The translations under genes and the position numbers were made by a program. Below, in pieces: positions 1 to 9,259 of a stretch of DNA of 24,553 bases. The stretch is from positions 1-24,553 of the forward strand of contig JAKOGH010001031.1 of the NCBI GenBank assembly GCA_024811115.1. The letters run 5' to 3'. The stretch comes from Terana coerulea (Eukaryota > Basidiomycota > Agaricomycetes > Polyporales > Phanerochaetaceae). Each line of letters opens with the position of its first letter. The first letter of the stretch is position 1. The notes under the pieces are model-generated. The model made no database searches and had not been told where the DNA came from. It was given only the letters and a program-made list of their open reading frames with translations.

Positions 1-855
1 CATCTGGAAAAACCTCTTTCTAATCTATGCTTTATGCTTCTTATTTAACACTAAGTTGTTTATTATGCTCTTTTTCGCTTTTTGTGAAAATGTATTCTTA
101 AAATATAGTTTATTTAGCTAATCTACATCTATTAGCTTGCTAAACAGCCCATTGCCTTTTAACATTCTAATCTGCTGATTATTAATGGCTTTTTACTACC
201 TAATTGACTTTTTATCCCTTACCAATGCCTTATTGCATTCTTTCATTAGCTCATTTACTATATTTCTTTTTATCTAATTTCTCACTATTGCATATTTTAT
301 CAGTAGCTTATTATTAGCTTTTTACTTATTTGCTTGTTATTTGTATCATATTTATGACATTATCTAGAGCTTATGACATTTATTTTGCTATTACTTTTAT
401 TTATTACTTGGACTCTTATTATTGTATTGCTTAAAGCTAATTTAGTTCTATGTCCTCCTTTTTCTGCCAATCAGCTAACCTATATACTTATACTATTACA
501 CTTTTAGTGTTAATGTAGCTACTATTCTCTATTTCAGCCTAGTTGGCACATAAATGCATAATGGATTCCTTATTAAACTGGTTTTCAAAGTGCACAAAGC
601 TTTAAGGATATTGTTAATGACAAGTCTGAAGCTCTTTAATATTACCTTTATAACCTAATATATAAGCTCTGTACAATTGCTAAAAAAGAGCTGCTTTTGC
701 CTAGAATGTCTATATTCTTATATAATTGCCATTTGCCACAGTTGAATAACAAGTTGCAATCAATTTTAAATATCACAATAGCTCTAAAAGAGTGACTGCT
801 TCACAGACGACCAAAGCAATTCACACTGTATGCTTTTGTTAATGGGCCGAGGCTC
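1..855. other. AT-rich gene-free segment
   Basis: A strongly AT-rich stretch made of shuffled words such as TTATTAGC, TAGCTTTT and TTACTTATT, with no open frame of useful length on either strand. I see no LTR, no terminal repeat and no recognisable domain in it. Its composition differs sharply from the CpG-rich block that begins near 970. The likely explanation is an old repeat or heterochromatic tract mutated to high AT, which is inference. No gene is supported here. Confidence 0.6.
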
Positions 856-861
856 AAAAAA
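856..861 (-). terminator. T6 pol III-type terminator
   Basis: Six consecutive A on the plus strand (TTTTTT on minus) lie about 22 bases past the 3' end of the tRNA-like sequence. This is the expected place and form of an RNA polymerase III stop. It supports the tRNA or SINE reading but could be chance in an AT-rich flank. Confidence 0.35.
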
Positions 862-883
862 GATGACTAGAAATAACCACAAT

Positions 884-957
884 GCACCCAGAAGGACTTG
901 AACCCAGGACCACCTGGGTAAACGCGCCCAGTAGATTAACAACTGCGCCATAGCGGC
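884..957 (-). tRNA. tRNA-like sequence (tRNA pseudogene or SINE head)
   Basis: Read on the minus strand, this stretch has an A-box match (TGGCGCAGTTG, 940-950) and a perfect B-box (GGTTCAAGTCC, 894-904). A 5-bp anticodon-like stem CTGGG/CCCAG lies at 914-931. A run of six T, a pol III terminator, follows at 861-856. The acceptor and T stems pair poorly and the anticodon loop has 8 nt, so a working tRNA is unlikely. A decayed tRNA gene or the head of a tRNA-derived SINE fits better. No anticodon can be assigned safely. Confidence 0.5.
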
Positions 958-969
958 TTGCGTGTATCA

Positions 970-1700
970 TCGTACAGAATGGTCATAAGTTACTGGGGAT
1001 ATTGAAGCGCCTTAACGTCTTTGAAGCCTTCGCGTTTGGTTGGCGTCATCTTTCATTCCCTCGGTCCCTCATTCCTAACCGACGCGTTAGCTGCGTCGCG
1101 ACCACCTACCGCGACACCAGGACCCAAGCGACACCACACAAGAGTGGGGGACGCGTGAATTATCGAGCAAGGCTGTTGAAGGGGAGGGCTCCCCTGCAAA
1201 CGAGTGACGTGGCCCTCTCGCCGCATCCACCGCTGCTGCCCAGAGCCGTCCATGGCCGTGCATGCACGGCTTATGGACGGTGCTTTCATGAATAGGCACC
1301 ACGCATCCCCCACAGCGAAGCGCGCGCGAACGCTCGCGTAGTCAAGCACGACGCAACAAGCTCAACGCCGGCGGCCGCGACGCCGACGCACAAGAAGCCG
1401 GCGCGCACGACACGACACGGACGACACGAACGGCGGCGCACAACGCCGACGCCGGCGCGCGGGACGTGGTGAAGCACAGCACACGCAGGCCGACGTAGGG
1501 CGAGCGCGCCGCCGTTACAAAGGGCCGACGTCGCGCGAGGGACCAGCGCAACAAGCTACACAGGCGCGACGCCAACGAGCGCAGCACGCGCACCGCGCCG
1601 GCGCTGGCACGCAGGACGTGGCGAAGCACCGCGACGTGTGCAGACCGACGCTGACAAGTGCGCCCCCGTCAGGAAGGGGCTGGCGCTGACGGCGAGGGCC
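970..1700. repeat. CpG-rich block with imperfect direct repeats
   Basis: This block is GC-rich and full of CpG, unlike the rest of the window. Related sequence appears twice: GCAACAAGCT near 1353-1362 and again at 1548-1557 (195 bp apart), and GGACGTGG.GAAGCAC at 1462-1477 and 1614-1629 (152 bp apart). This points to an imperfect tandem duplication with internal indels. Several open frames cross it on both strands, but they overlap one another, are built of Arg/Ala/Pro/Cys, and show no domain, so I treat them as products of the base composition. It may be an old repeat or a CpG island that escaped the mutation seen elsewhere. Confidence 0.5.
1246..1280. repeat. Compound hairpin
   Basis: Arms CCGTCCAT (1246-1253) and ATGGACGG (1273-1280) enclose a second perfect palindrome CCGTGCATGCACGG (1256-1269). 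The whole can fold into a long, nearly continuous stem. It lies inside the CpG-rich block. I see no terminator T-run after it and no gene that it would regulate. Confidence 0.5.
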
Positions 1701-1799
1701 AGGGTAGTGGTGTCGTAAGTATGTTACTGACAGATACAACACACAGGTGGGCATGGCACAGTGCAGGTGAGTATGGTGCACGGTGCATGGGCTTACCTG

Positions 1800-2162
1800 C
1801 ACAGTACAAGTAGTTTGTTGTGTTAGGTAGCTTAGTCTTGTATGTAGATAACTAAATATGCAATACAGAGCATCAGGTTAAATTGAGAAGGGGGATTTCT
1901 CAGATGACTAGTCAAGCAGTAGTGGTATTATAGCTGCATGTGAGGAACAAAATAGGACAGTAAGGAAACAAATAGCTGAGAAATAGGACTAATTGCCCTA
2001 ATATATAGAATAATTAAGACAATTAGCAAAGGACCTCACTAAACTGCCTTATTGGCCTAATGCATCTATTTATCTAGTTGTGTTACTTTGAAGCTTATGT
2101 GCAATGAATTAGTGCTTATCAGCATGCATTAGGCAGGAATAGTAAGGGGGTTTTTTCAGATG
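1800..2162. other. Unassigned stretch
   Basis: AT-leaning sequence with frequent stops in all frames. I see no LTR, no domain and no repeat end here. It separates the CpG-rich block from the GTTCA-rich repeat. Confidence 0.4.
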
Positions 2163-2479
2163 GCCAAAACATAAGCAGAGTAACATTTGATGCTCAGTTT
2201 ACAAGCACAACAATGAAAAAATAGTTTAGACATGCTATAGTAAGTAAGTTCATGTACTTTTCTCTATAAATCCCAGTACAAATACACTACATAACATGTA
2301 CATGGTTCATGGTTCGAACTGGTTTGAACTTGGTTCAGAGCGTGACAGCCATGCCCCAAACCAAGAACCGAACCAAGTTATCTAGAGGCCGAACCAGAAC
2401 CGAACCAAACTGAGCTACACAGTTCGGTTCATCGGTTCTAGTTCGAACCGCCGAACCAAACTGAACTTCGGTAACACTA
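2163..2479. mobile_element. Right end of a GTTCA-rich hAT-like repeat
   Basis: This stretch is closely similar to 10748-11010 in the same orientation, from AACATAAGC through the GGTTC/GAACC-rich tail to a terminal GTAACACTA. Read inward from its end, the repeat starts TAGTGTTACCGAAGTTCAG, matching the ends of the larger element at 9744-11010. TA(G)NG-type ends are typical of hAT transposons. No matching left end is visible upstream, so this is a truncated copy. A minus-strand open frame crosses it but follows the GGTTC repeats and is not credible. Confidence 0.6.
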
Positions 2480-2617
2480 CTCACACATCTACGTCCACAC
2501 CTCATATTACACACTAGCAATGCAGGCTGTAGGTTGGGCAACTGACCTGTGTTCCCAATGCAAGCGCAGCGGCAGTGAGGACGAGCCTGCTCGCAGGCAT
2601 CTCGTGCGAGCTCAACG

Positions 2618-2749
2618 CTAACCAAGCAGTGCATGCGTAGGCTCATTGATGCAGACCTGCAGGTGTGGCCCCTGCACGCGCTGGAAGGGCACAGCGACTG
2701 CACCTGTGTGGCCGGGGCTGTTGGCGTTGGTGTCGGAGGAGGAGGGCAT
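2618..2749 (-). CDS. Possible 43-residue ORF or host exon remnant
   Basis: A short minus-strand open frame with ATG at 2749 and TAG at 2620-2618, just upstream of the copia-1 insertion. It starts MPSSSDTNANSPG and contains PFQRVQGPHLQVCINEP. Its codons are GC-rich at the third position, unlike the surrounding repeats, which is the only hint of coding. I recognise no family. It could be the edge of a host gene split by the copia insertion, or chance. Confidence 0.2.
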   Translation of the reverse strand: MPSSSDTNANSPGHTGAVAVPFQRVQGPHLQVCINEPTHALLG

Positions 2750-2772
2750 GCTGAGAGCAATGTCAAGCTGTG

Positions 2773-2777
2773 ACTAT
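2773..2777. repeat. Left target-site duplication ACTAT of copia-1
   Basis: ACTAT directly precedes the first base of the 5' LTR and is repeated exactly at 8307-8311 after the 3' LTR. A 5-bp duplication is normal for Ty1/copia integration and fixes both element boundaries. Confidence 0.9.
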
Positions 2778-3068
2778 TGTTGAGTTAGATAGACACTGTA
2801 AGCGCTCTGCTCACATTTTCTCTATTGTTCTACCAGGTTCTACCATGACGATCCCTATTGTCTATTGTCCTGGTATCTATTTATGTCTATTTGTAGTACA
2901 GCCACTCTGTATCATATATAAGGCAGCTCTCTGCACTATACATACTAAGACTCTTACAACTCTCAACCCACTAACGTATATATCAACCAACCTACAGGTG
3001 AGTAACCATCCTAGCTTCCTCTAGGCCTCAGTAGGAGTGTATGCCGCTGTATGCGCTGTACTTCTACA
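2778..3068 (+). repeat. 5' LTR of copia-1
   Basis: A 291-bp long terminal repeat, TG...CA bounded (TGTTGAGTTAG to CTTCTACA). It carries a TATA box TATATAA at 2915-2921. Its partner is 8017-8306. A splice-donor-like CAGGTGAGTA lies at 2995-3004 in the U5 part and is conserved in both LTRs. Confidence 0.93.
2915..2921 (+). promoter_or_regulatory. LTR TATA box
   Basis: TATATAA in the 5' LTR, with a matching TATATAA at 8153-8159 in the 3' LTR. It lies about 150 bp before the LTR end, as expected for a U3 promoter that starts transcription inside the LTR. Confidence 0.6.
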
Positions 3069-3080
3069 GGTTATGAGCCC
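3069..3080 (+). other. Primer-binding site (initiator tRNA-Met half-tRNA type)
   Basis: GGTTATGAGCCC immediately follows the LTR. Its complement, GGGCTCATAACC, is an anticodon arm carrying CAU, that is, the inside of initiator tRNA-Met and not its 3' end. Copia-type elements are known to prime from a tRNA-iMet fragment cut in the anticodon loop. The same motif follows three other LTRs here (16360-16371 minus, 21557, 24407). Confidence 0.8.
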
Positions 3081-3302
3081 TGATGATGCGGTTGCTTGTG
3101 CCGTCACTGGCAGCAGCAACCAGCTCATTGGTAAACTCACCTGTACTTGTTCGCTGCCATTGTGTGCGACAGTTGCGCTCTTCAGCGCACTGTCTGCGCC
3201 AGGCAAGCTGAGCAGGCTAGAGGTGCTCTTTATGGCCCCTTCTTGGCTAAAAAGCCATGTCAGTACATTGTACTGACTGTTCTGTCCCTACAGAACTCTA
3301 CA

Positions 3303-4294
3303 ATGTCTTCCTCTCTCAAAAGCTTGTCTCTGTCCTCGACGGAACCAACTGGGAGCACTGGAAAGACACCTTGAAGTCATTCCTGAGCACTCAGGAATCT
3401 CCGTCAGCTCACAACGACCCAGCCAACGGTGCCGACCATAGTTCACACTGTCCCGGCAGCCCCGCTCGCGCCGCAGTTGCAGCTGTGAATACCACCCCGG
3501 CCATCCCTGCTCTCCCTGCCTCTGGCAAGGTGCCCGGCAATGAGCATGAGCACTCCAGGGCCGTCAACAAGCTCGATAACTGGATCAACGACGATCTCTG
3601 GGCCATGGGCTTCATCCGCCTTCACCTGACTTACCAGATCGGTCAGTCAGTGAAGAACGAAACGACAGCCAAGGCCCTGTACGAGTCCTTGCAGACCGCC
3701 TACACCCAGAACACTCTAGGTACGGCTTACAGCCGACTTTAGAGGCCTTCTGAGACTTGCATCCCCGAGGACCAGTCTCCAGCACCCGCTAATCGCAAAG
3801 ATCCAGGCCCACGTTGACCACCCTGGATGCGGCCTTTGCGGGTTTAGACAACTACCTACATCTGATGCTTCTCATTTCAAAGACACCAGCATACAGTAAG
3901 CACATCGCCACTGTCACCACTTTAGATCAAAAGATGGTAGACATGTTGCTGTCTCCTACCCCTACAGAGGGCCCTGAGCCCAAGCTGTACAAGCAGCAGC
4001 TCATCACTGCTTGGGAGCAGCGGAAGCTTTCTGGTGGACAGCGCAAGCAGACCAACTCTGCCAAGTGTGTCACCGCCATCAAGAACAAGGGAAAGGATCA
4101 CCAGTTCAAGCAGCAGCAGCGCCCGCCAAGGGCAGCAGTAGCAGCAGCAGGACGGTGCCGGCAACAGCAAGGGAAAGAAGACCCAGCACGGCAAGCGCGT
4201 GGGCAAGTATGCTGGATGCCTGATAGACAATCGAAAGATCCATCAGGATATCATTGACGTGTACCCCGAGTACGTCCCTCTCACTCTGTACTAA
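3303..4294 (+). pseudogene. copia-1 gag pseudogene
   Basis: Remains of the capsid-like Gag protein. A plausible start is ATG 3303 (MSSSLKSLS), but the Gag frame that follows (LVSVLDGTNWEHWKDTLKSF, around 3320-3380) is in another phase, so there is an early frameshift. It has the usual copia Gag pattern LDGTNW..W then LW..I.L.L. A TAG at 3740-3742 interrupts it. The frame resumes near 3814 (DAAFAGLDNYLHLMLLI), passes a Gln/Ser-rich low-complexity stretch near 4110-4170 with another shift, and ends in DVYPEYVPLTLY with TAA at 4292-4294. No intact CCHC knuckle is visible. Not functional. Confidence 0.75.
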
Positions 4295-4490
4295 TGCACA
4301 ATACTTACCGATACTTTGCAGCTAATTGTGCAGTGTCTCGATGGGCTGGACTAAGCAGTAGATACCACATGTATGCTACTATATTGAATGGAGCTGGATT
4401 CCTTCAACAACCAGGACTGATGTGTGCATAATAAGTTATTCAACACATGTCAGGAGTTGCAAAGGTAAAAACCTTGCAAAATCAAGTGAC

Positions 4491-5760
4491 TGGCTGCTCA
4501 GCTCTGGAGCGTCATTCCACTTCATCAGTCAGAGAAGTTTACTGCGCAACTTGCGCAACATTGACCCAATTGTCGTTTAAACGGCGAATGGGCATGTTAC
4601 TATCTCTGAGAAAGGTGACTCTGTCATCAACTACCGCTCTAGTCGACAAGCAGAACAATTAAAGTCTTACTGAAAAATGTTCGACTCATGCCTTCATAGA
4701 AGGATACGAATCTCATCTCGCTTGGACAGCTGTTATGTCAGAACCGGTTAATCGAGGGTGACACAACTACTCTGAAAATCCTGGATAGTGATAACCGCCA
4801 GGAATTATTGCAATTCATGCCGCTTTATCCAAATGCAACAGTGTACTATTTAGACACTGACCGAGATGGCCTTGCACTGGTCACACACAAAATAATGCAT
4901 AGACATTTTGGACATCCCTCTGAGCGGATCCTACGTCAACTTCCGTCAGCAACGACAGAAGGCCCTGATTTTGACTATAACAAGTCGGATTCACTCTGCT
5001 CTGGCTGCGACACGGAAAAATGCACAATTGCTCATTCCCGCCGATGCCTCGATGAGCATCGCGACCTTTGAGCTCATTCACAGTGACTTGAAGGAATTCC
5101 CAGTCAATTCATATCACCGGTACAAGTACATCATCACCTTTGTCAATGATTATACGTCGCATATATGAATTATTTGCCTAAGGCTAAAATCACGCCATCC
5201 AAGCGACAAAGAACTTCCTTGCTATGGTTAACAACCAGCATAAAGTTAGTGTTGAGAGCTGGATGTCGGATGCAAGGGGAGAATACAAGTCAAACACATT
5301 TATTTAAATGCTAAAGGATGCAGGAATTAAAATCCTGACTAGCGTTCCACATACTCCACAGCAGAATGGACGTGCTGAGCGGTTCAATCGAACCCTCATG
5401 GACAAAGCTGAGGCTATGTGCTTCACAGCTTGCATTTCTCCTTTGTGGTGGGAATTTGCAGTTATGCATGCTACAGTGCTTTACAACTGCACTCTTGTTT
5501 CACAATTAAAATGGGTCACGCCTTATGAGGCACTCATGGGTGAAAAACCACACGTCAATAATATTCGCGTGTTTGGCTGCAGTGCATAGGTATTTATTCC
5601 TGCCGAAGTTCGAAAAACAAACTACAGCCTAAGGCTGAAATGATGACATACATTGGACATGATGAGCATGGTTGGACCTTCATGAGAGGACCAAACAACG
5701 TCATGTTTCGCTTCAACTCAAGTCGAGTGGTGCGAAACTTATTTTCCCAAGTGTCCTGAC
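4491..5760 (+). pseudogene. copia-1 pol pseudogene: protease and integrase part
   Basis: The protease active-site region reads WLLSSGASFHFIS (4491-4529), with Ser where the family has the catalytic Asp of D(S/T)GA. After several stops come the integrase zinc region (HKIMHRHFGHPSE, then CSGC) and the catalytic core. The first Asp is in LIHSDL (5085-5087), the second in MSDARGEY (5269-5271) and the Glu in NGRAERFNR (5377-5379). The last two are 36 codons apart in one frame, the classical D-35-E spacing, although a TAA near 5305 lies between them. The C-terminal part is recognisable to about 5750 (TYIGHDEHGW). The integrase residues survive but the frame is cut by stops at several points. Confidence 0.85.
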
Positions 5761-6401
5761 AGCAAAATTCCCGTGCGGCCTGATCCACCTGTGCAAAACA
5801 CCAACAACGCGAAATACAGTGAGTCTTCGCAAGGTGCAGGATCAAACAATAGTGACAACAATGCGCCACCGGCCGAAATGGCGAGCTGCACCTCGTCCTA
5901 ACCTCTTTCCACTAAAAGAGACCGAGCGGGTTGAACAACGATTCGACCCCTGAGCTCCCCTGTTGGGCATAGCCCAAGTCTGCCCTCGTCAGCGAGGTGA
6001 CACCACTTGCAAAAGATCTGCAGGTACTGACACCACCAGTTATCCCTGCTGGGCCGTGGTGTAGTACTCGCGAACGGAGGATCCCAGTCAGAAATCCAGG
6101 CTCCATGTATGATCAGTCACAGGCACCGTCACAAGCTTTAGGTGCTGATAGAGGTATCTGAAGGGAAAGCAGACTGGCCAGACCAAGCCCACCAAGGTTA
6201 GCTACTAAGGGCGCGGTCAGTCTAGCAAGCAGTCCAACAGTGTCTCTACCACACGTCCTGCTAGCCCTTTTACATCTGAACAGCTCCGAACATGTTCCGG
6301 ATATCACTGAGCCCACTGGAGACACTAGAGGCGAAAGCCCAGTGTCAGATGACGTACTGGCATGACTGTGCTAGGAAGGGGGAGTAAATTTCTACAATTA
6401 T

Positions 6402-7969
6402 TTGCTTGCCCAAGCAGTCGATCCTGACGCAACAAAGTCTTCAGTTCAAGACTGGACTTTACGTGACATAAATCGCCTGCCTGCAAAACAGCAGATAGAA
6501 TGGCGTGCTGCATGCAAAGACGAGCTCGATACATTGAGCAAAAGAGGCGTGTTTGAACTCGCCCTGCAGCCAAAAGGCAAACATGTCATTAAGAACTGAT
6601 GGGTGTTTGATGAGAAGTCAGATGGTCGACAGAAAGCGCGACTTGTAGCTTGCAGCTTCTCCTAAATTGAGAGAATCAACTACAACAAAATCTTCTCTCC
6701 AGTCATACGGTTTGAAACTGTTAGATTCGTACTTGCCCTTGTGGCACTCGAAGGCTTCTTCCTCACCGGCCTCAATGTGCGCAATGCATATCTGTACGGA
6801 CTGTTAGATGAAAAGATCTACATGGAACAACCTGATGGCTTTTCTGCTCAAGGGAAAAAGCACATGGTGCTTCGTCTTCACCACGCCCTTTACAGGCTTA
6901 AGCAAGCAGGACTGTCCTGGTAGAAAGCCCTTAGCAAGTCTATGGCTGAGCTCGGCTTCAAAAGACTGAAGTCCGATGCTGGCGTATATGTCAAGGTGCA
7001 GGCGACAACATGGTCATCGCCGTAGTTTATGTCAACAACGCTATATTCGCCGAATGTAGCAAGGCACAAGTACTCTAAGAAAGGAGTCCTTCATGCAATG
7101 ATGGGAGTGTCGCGATATGGCTGATGTAAAGGAGTTTCTGCACATACGCATACAACAAGTCGGTGGCAAGATCATGATTGATCAGTGTGTCTACTTTGAT
7201 AAGGTACTCAAACGCTGTGGCCAGACAAATGCCAAAACTGCAAAGACTCTGCTTCCTGAGGGATATATTCCTCAACCAAATGAAGGAGAGCTTAACAATG
7301 CTTACCAGAGCCATTTTCAAATTGTGATAGGCTCACTCCTTTATATCATGCTCGGTACACGACTGGACATTGCGTACACTGTCACAAAGCTCACACAGTT
7401 TAGTGCAAACCCGTCTGAAGACCACTTGAACAAAGCGCTGTATATCTGCCGCTACCTGTCAGGCACTCATAAATACACCCTCGGTATGATGGTTCTTTTG
7501 GGTTAGGCTTGGTGGCATACACCGATGCAAATTGGGTGGCTGCTTCCAACTGTCGCTCTCAGACTGGCTTCCTGCTAATGCTTGCAAGAGGAGCTTTTAA
7601 CTGGAGCTCTTTCGCACAGAAGTCTGTAGCAACGTTGACTAAAGATGCCAAATACATGGCACTTAGCAACTGCTCCTGAGAAGTCATGTGGATTCGAAGC
7701 ATCCTCTCCGAGCTCAGTTACAACTTCAAGAAAGTACCCATCTGCAGCGGTAACCAGGGCGCTCTATTCGTTTCAGGAAATCCTGTTACTGAAAGCGCAC
7801 CAAGCATATCAACATTCATTACCACTACATTCGCGATGTTGTCAAAGCTGGCCACGTCAAAGTACTCTTCGTACCTGGCGTTGACAATCTCGCAGATATT
7901 TTTACAAAGAATTTGGGCAGGGTCAAGAAGTTCCGACCAATGCTCGGACTTTGCATTGCTGCTAACTAG
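6402..7969 (+). pseudogene. copia-1 pol pseudogene: reverse transcriptase and RNase H
   Basis: This is the Ty1/copia RT family: WRAACKDELDTLSKRGVFEL, WVFDEKSDGRQKARLVA, FSPVIRFETVRFVLALVALE, DEKIYMEQPDGF and LHHALYRLKQAGLSW follow in order. The three metal-binding Asp are all replaced by Asn: LNVRNAYLYG (6774-6776) and YVNN (7034-7039). The RNase H part keeps its first Asp (AYTDANW, 7524-7526), but its Glu is Lys (KDAKYMAL, 7650-7652) and its next Asp is Gly (GNQGAL, 7749-7751). The tail NLADIFTKNLGRVKKF ends at TAG 7967-7969. There are stops at 6597, 6663 and 6921 and several frameshifts. The enzyme is dead. Confidence 0.92.
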
Positions 7970-8003
7970 CACGACCAAACCAGCGCAGGCAATACACTGT
8001 GCT

Positions 8004-8016
8004 AGGTTAGGAGGAG
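8004..8016 (+). other. Polypurine tract of copia-1
   Basis: AGGTTAGGAGGAG directly precedes the TG of the 3' LTR, as expected for the plus-strand primer. It is interrupted by TT, so it is imperfect. Confidence 0.65.
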
Positions 8017-8306
8017 TGTTGAGTCAGATAGACGCCGTAGCGCTCTGCTCACATCTTCTCTATTGTTCTACCAGGTTCCACTATGACGATCCGTATTGTC
8101 TATTGTCCTGGTATCTATTTGTGTCTGTTTGTAGTACAGCCATTCTGTATTGTATATAAAGCAGCTCTCTGCGCCGTACATAATAAGACTCTTACAACTC
8201 TCAACCCACTAACATGTATATCAACCAACCTACAGGTGAGTAACCATCCTAGCTTCCTCTAGGCCTTGGTAGGAGTGTACGCCACTGTATGCGCTGCACT
8301 TTTACA
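8017..8306 (+). repeat. 3' LTR of copia-1
   Basis: A 290-bp partner of 2778-3068, with one single-base gap and about 25 substitutions by eye. Some 23 of these are transitions. TATA box at 8153-8159 and splice-donor-like motif at 8233-8242 are conserved. It is followed by the ACTAT duplication at 8307-8311. Confidence 0.93.
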
Positions 8307-8311
8307 ACTAT
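8307..8311. repeat. Right target-site duplication ACTAT of copia-1
   Basis: Exact copy of 2773-2777, directly after the terminal CA of the 3' LTR. Confidence 0.9.
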
Positions 8312-8460
8312 GGGGCCTAGCTAGCCGTGAGGAGGTAGCTCACCATGCCAAGGGAGCTGGGCGAAGATTATCAAAATAAGGTCTTGGGACGCACATGATG
8401 TCGAGAATGGTAAAGATGATGGTGAGCAGCACCCGAGAGGGTGCAAACGCGTAAGGGATA

Positions 8461-8560
8461 GGTACAAGTATGTGAGTGAACTATATATGCTACGAGTGGT
8501 GTCCGGTGCAGTAAGCATAGTAATGGTACCTTAATAACACTAAAATACCGAAATCTGACA
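8461..8560. mobile_element. MITE copy 1
   Basis: From AAGTATGTGAGTGAAC to the end AAATCTGACA this matches 21311-21397 in the same orientation with few changes. The right end, read inward, gives TGTCAGATTTCGGTATTTT, which matches the left end of the second copy at 21273. The family therefore has inverted TGTCAGATTT ends. The left terminal repeat of this copy is missing. It is too short to encode protein. The superfamily cannot be decided. Confidence 0.6.
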
Positions 8561-8614
8561 AAGATGTCAGCATGGTGGATATGCTAAAACCACGAGGGCG
8601 GACCTACTTGGGTG

Positions 8615-8764
8615 TCATATCGGAGGCGGCAACAAGCAGCGCCAGGGCCCTGCAATGAGCTCTCTGCACTCAAGCAGCTGGCCGTGTTTATCCTGCACAG
8701 AGACGAGCTTTAAGAAGAAGTCAGGGCGCATGACGCTGGGTGACAGCCGTCTAGCAGCACATTA
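8615..8764 (-). CDS. Possible coding exon, unrecognised
   Basis: A 49-codon open stretch on minus between an upstream TAA (8764-8762) and TGA (8617-8615). It reads RPDFFLKLVSVQDKHGQLL then CRELIAGPWRCLLPPP, which looks like ordinary protein rather than low complexity. An ATG lies within it (MRPDFF). I recognise no family. It may be an exon remnant of a host gene. Confidence 0.2.
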
Positions 8765-8769
8765 GCTAA

Positions 8770-9255
8770 AGAGGCGGCAGTGTAACAGGTTAATCACACA
8801 CAGAAGGTCTACACCATCCTTCACACCCACTGAAGTGATGAGACCTGCGGACTGATATGAAATGATCAGAGTGCAACTGAAAATGAGCGAGAGAGCTCAC
8901 AAACCTGTCATATGTCTATTGAAGGAGTAGAGTAGAGGACGGCAACTCTGGAGCCTGGAGAATACAGGAAGAGGACAGGGCAAGTGTTGGAGTGTGAAGT
9001 CGATGTTTATTGAATGGCGGCAGCCTGTTTCCACGATTGTGTGATGGTTTAGGGCAAACATCAAAACGCCTTCGGGCGCAGCGCTCAGGAATCAGAGACT
9101 GAGCCGCCTACGTTACTGTACAGCAGTCGTTCTGGCATACATTTCCCTGTACTTACCATTGTCATCGGTTTTTGATATAAGCATGCTAGCCACGTCAAGA
9201 TTCAAAAGTCGGCACAGCTTTTCTGTGACGGAGGACGAAGTGGCACTTTTCGTGC
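8770..9255. other. Unassigned stretch before the NACHT fragment
   Basis: No convincing domain, LTR or repeat. Open frames near 9159 on plus run into the NACHT fragment without matching the family, so they may be decayed upstream sequence of that gene. Confidence 0.3.
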
Positions 9256-9259
9256 TTTC

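Larger units (their letters stand above)
2778..8306 (+). mobile_element. Full-length degenerate Ty1/copia retrotransposon (copia-1)
   Basis: A 5.5-kb LTR retrotransposon with all structural marks: LTRs of 291 and 290 bp starting TGTTGAG and ending TACA, flanking ACTAT duplications, a primer site at 3069, a purine-rich tract before the 3' LTR, and internal remains in the order gag, protease, integrase, RT, RNase H. That order (integrase before RT) defines Ty1/copia. The reading frame is broken by many stops and frameshifts. Key residues of protease, RT and RNase H are altered, so it cannot move by itself. By eye the LTRs differ at about 25 sites, nearly all transitions. Confidence 0.95.

Noticed and set aside
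884..957. Functional nuclear tRNA gene
   Set aside because: Promoter boxes are good, but acceptor and T stems do not pair well and the anticodon loop has 8 nt.
1002..1802. Several overlapping open frames on both strands in the CpG-rich block
   Set aside because: They overlap each other in all phases, consist of Arg/Ala/Pro/Cys-rich low-complexity sequence, and show no domain. High GC content alone removes stop codons.
2335..2766. 143-codon minus-strand ORF
   Set aside because: It spans a repeat end (GGTTC/GAACC arrays) and non-repeat flank, and much of its translation follows the repeat pattern. Only the smaller frame at 2618-2749 has slightly coding-like codons.
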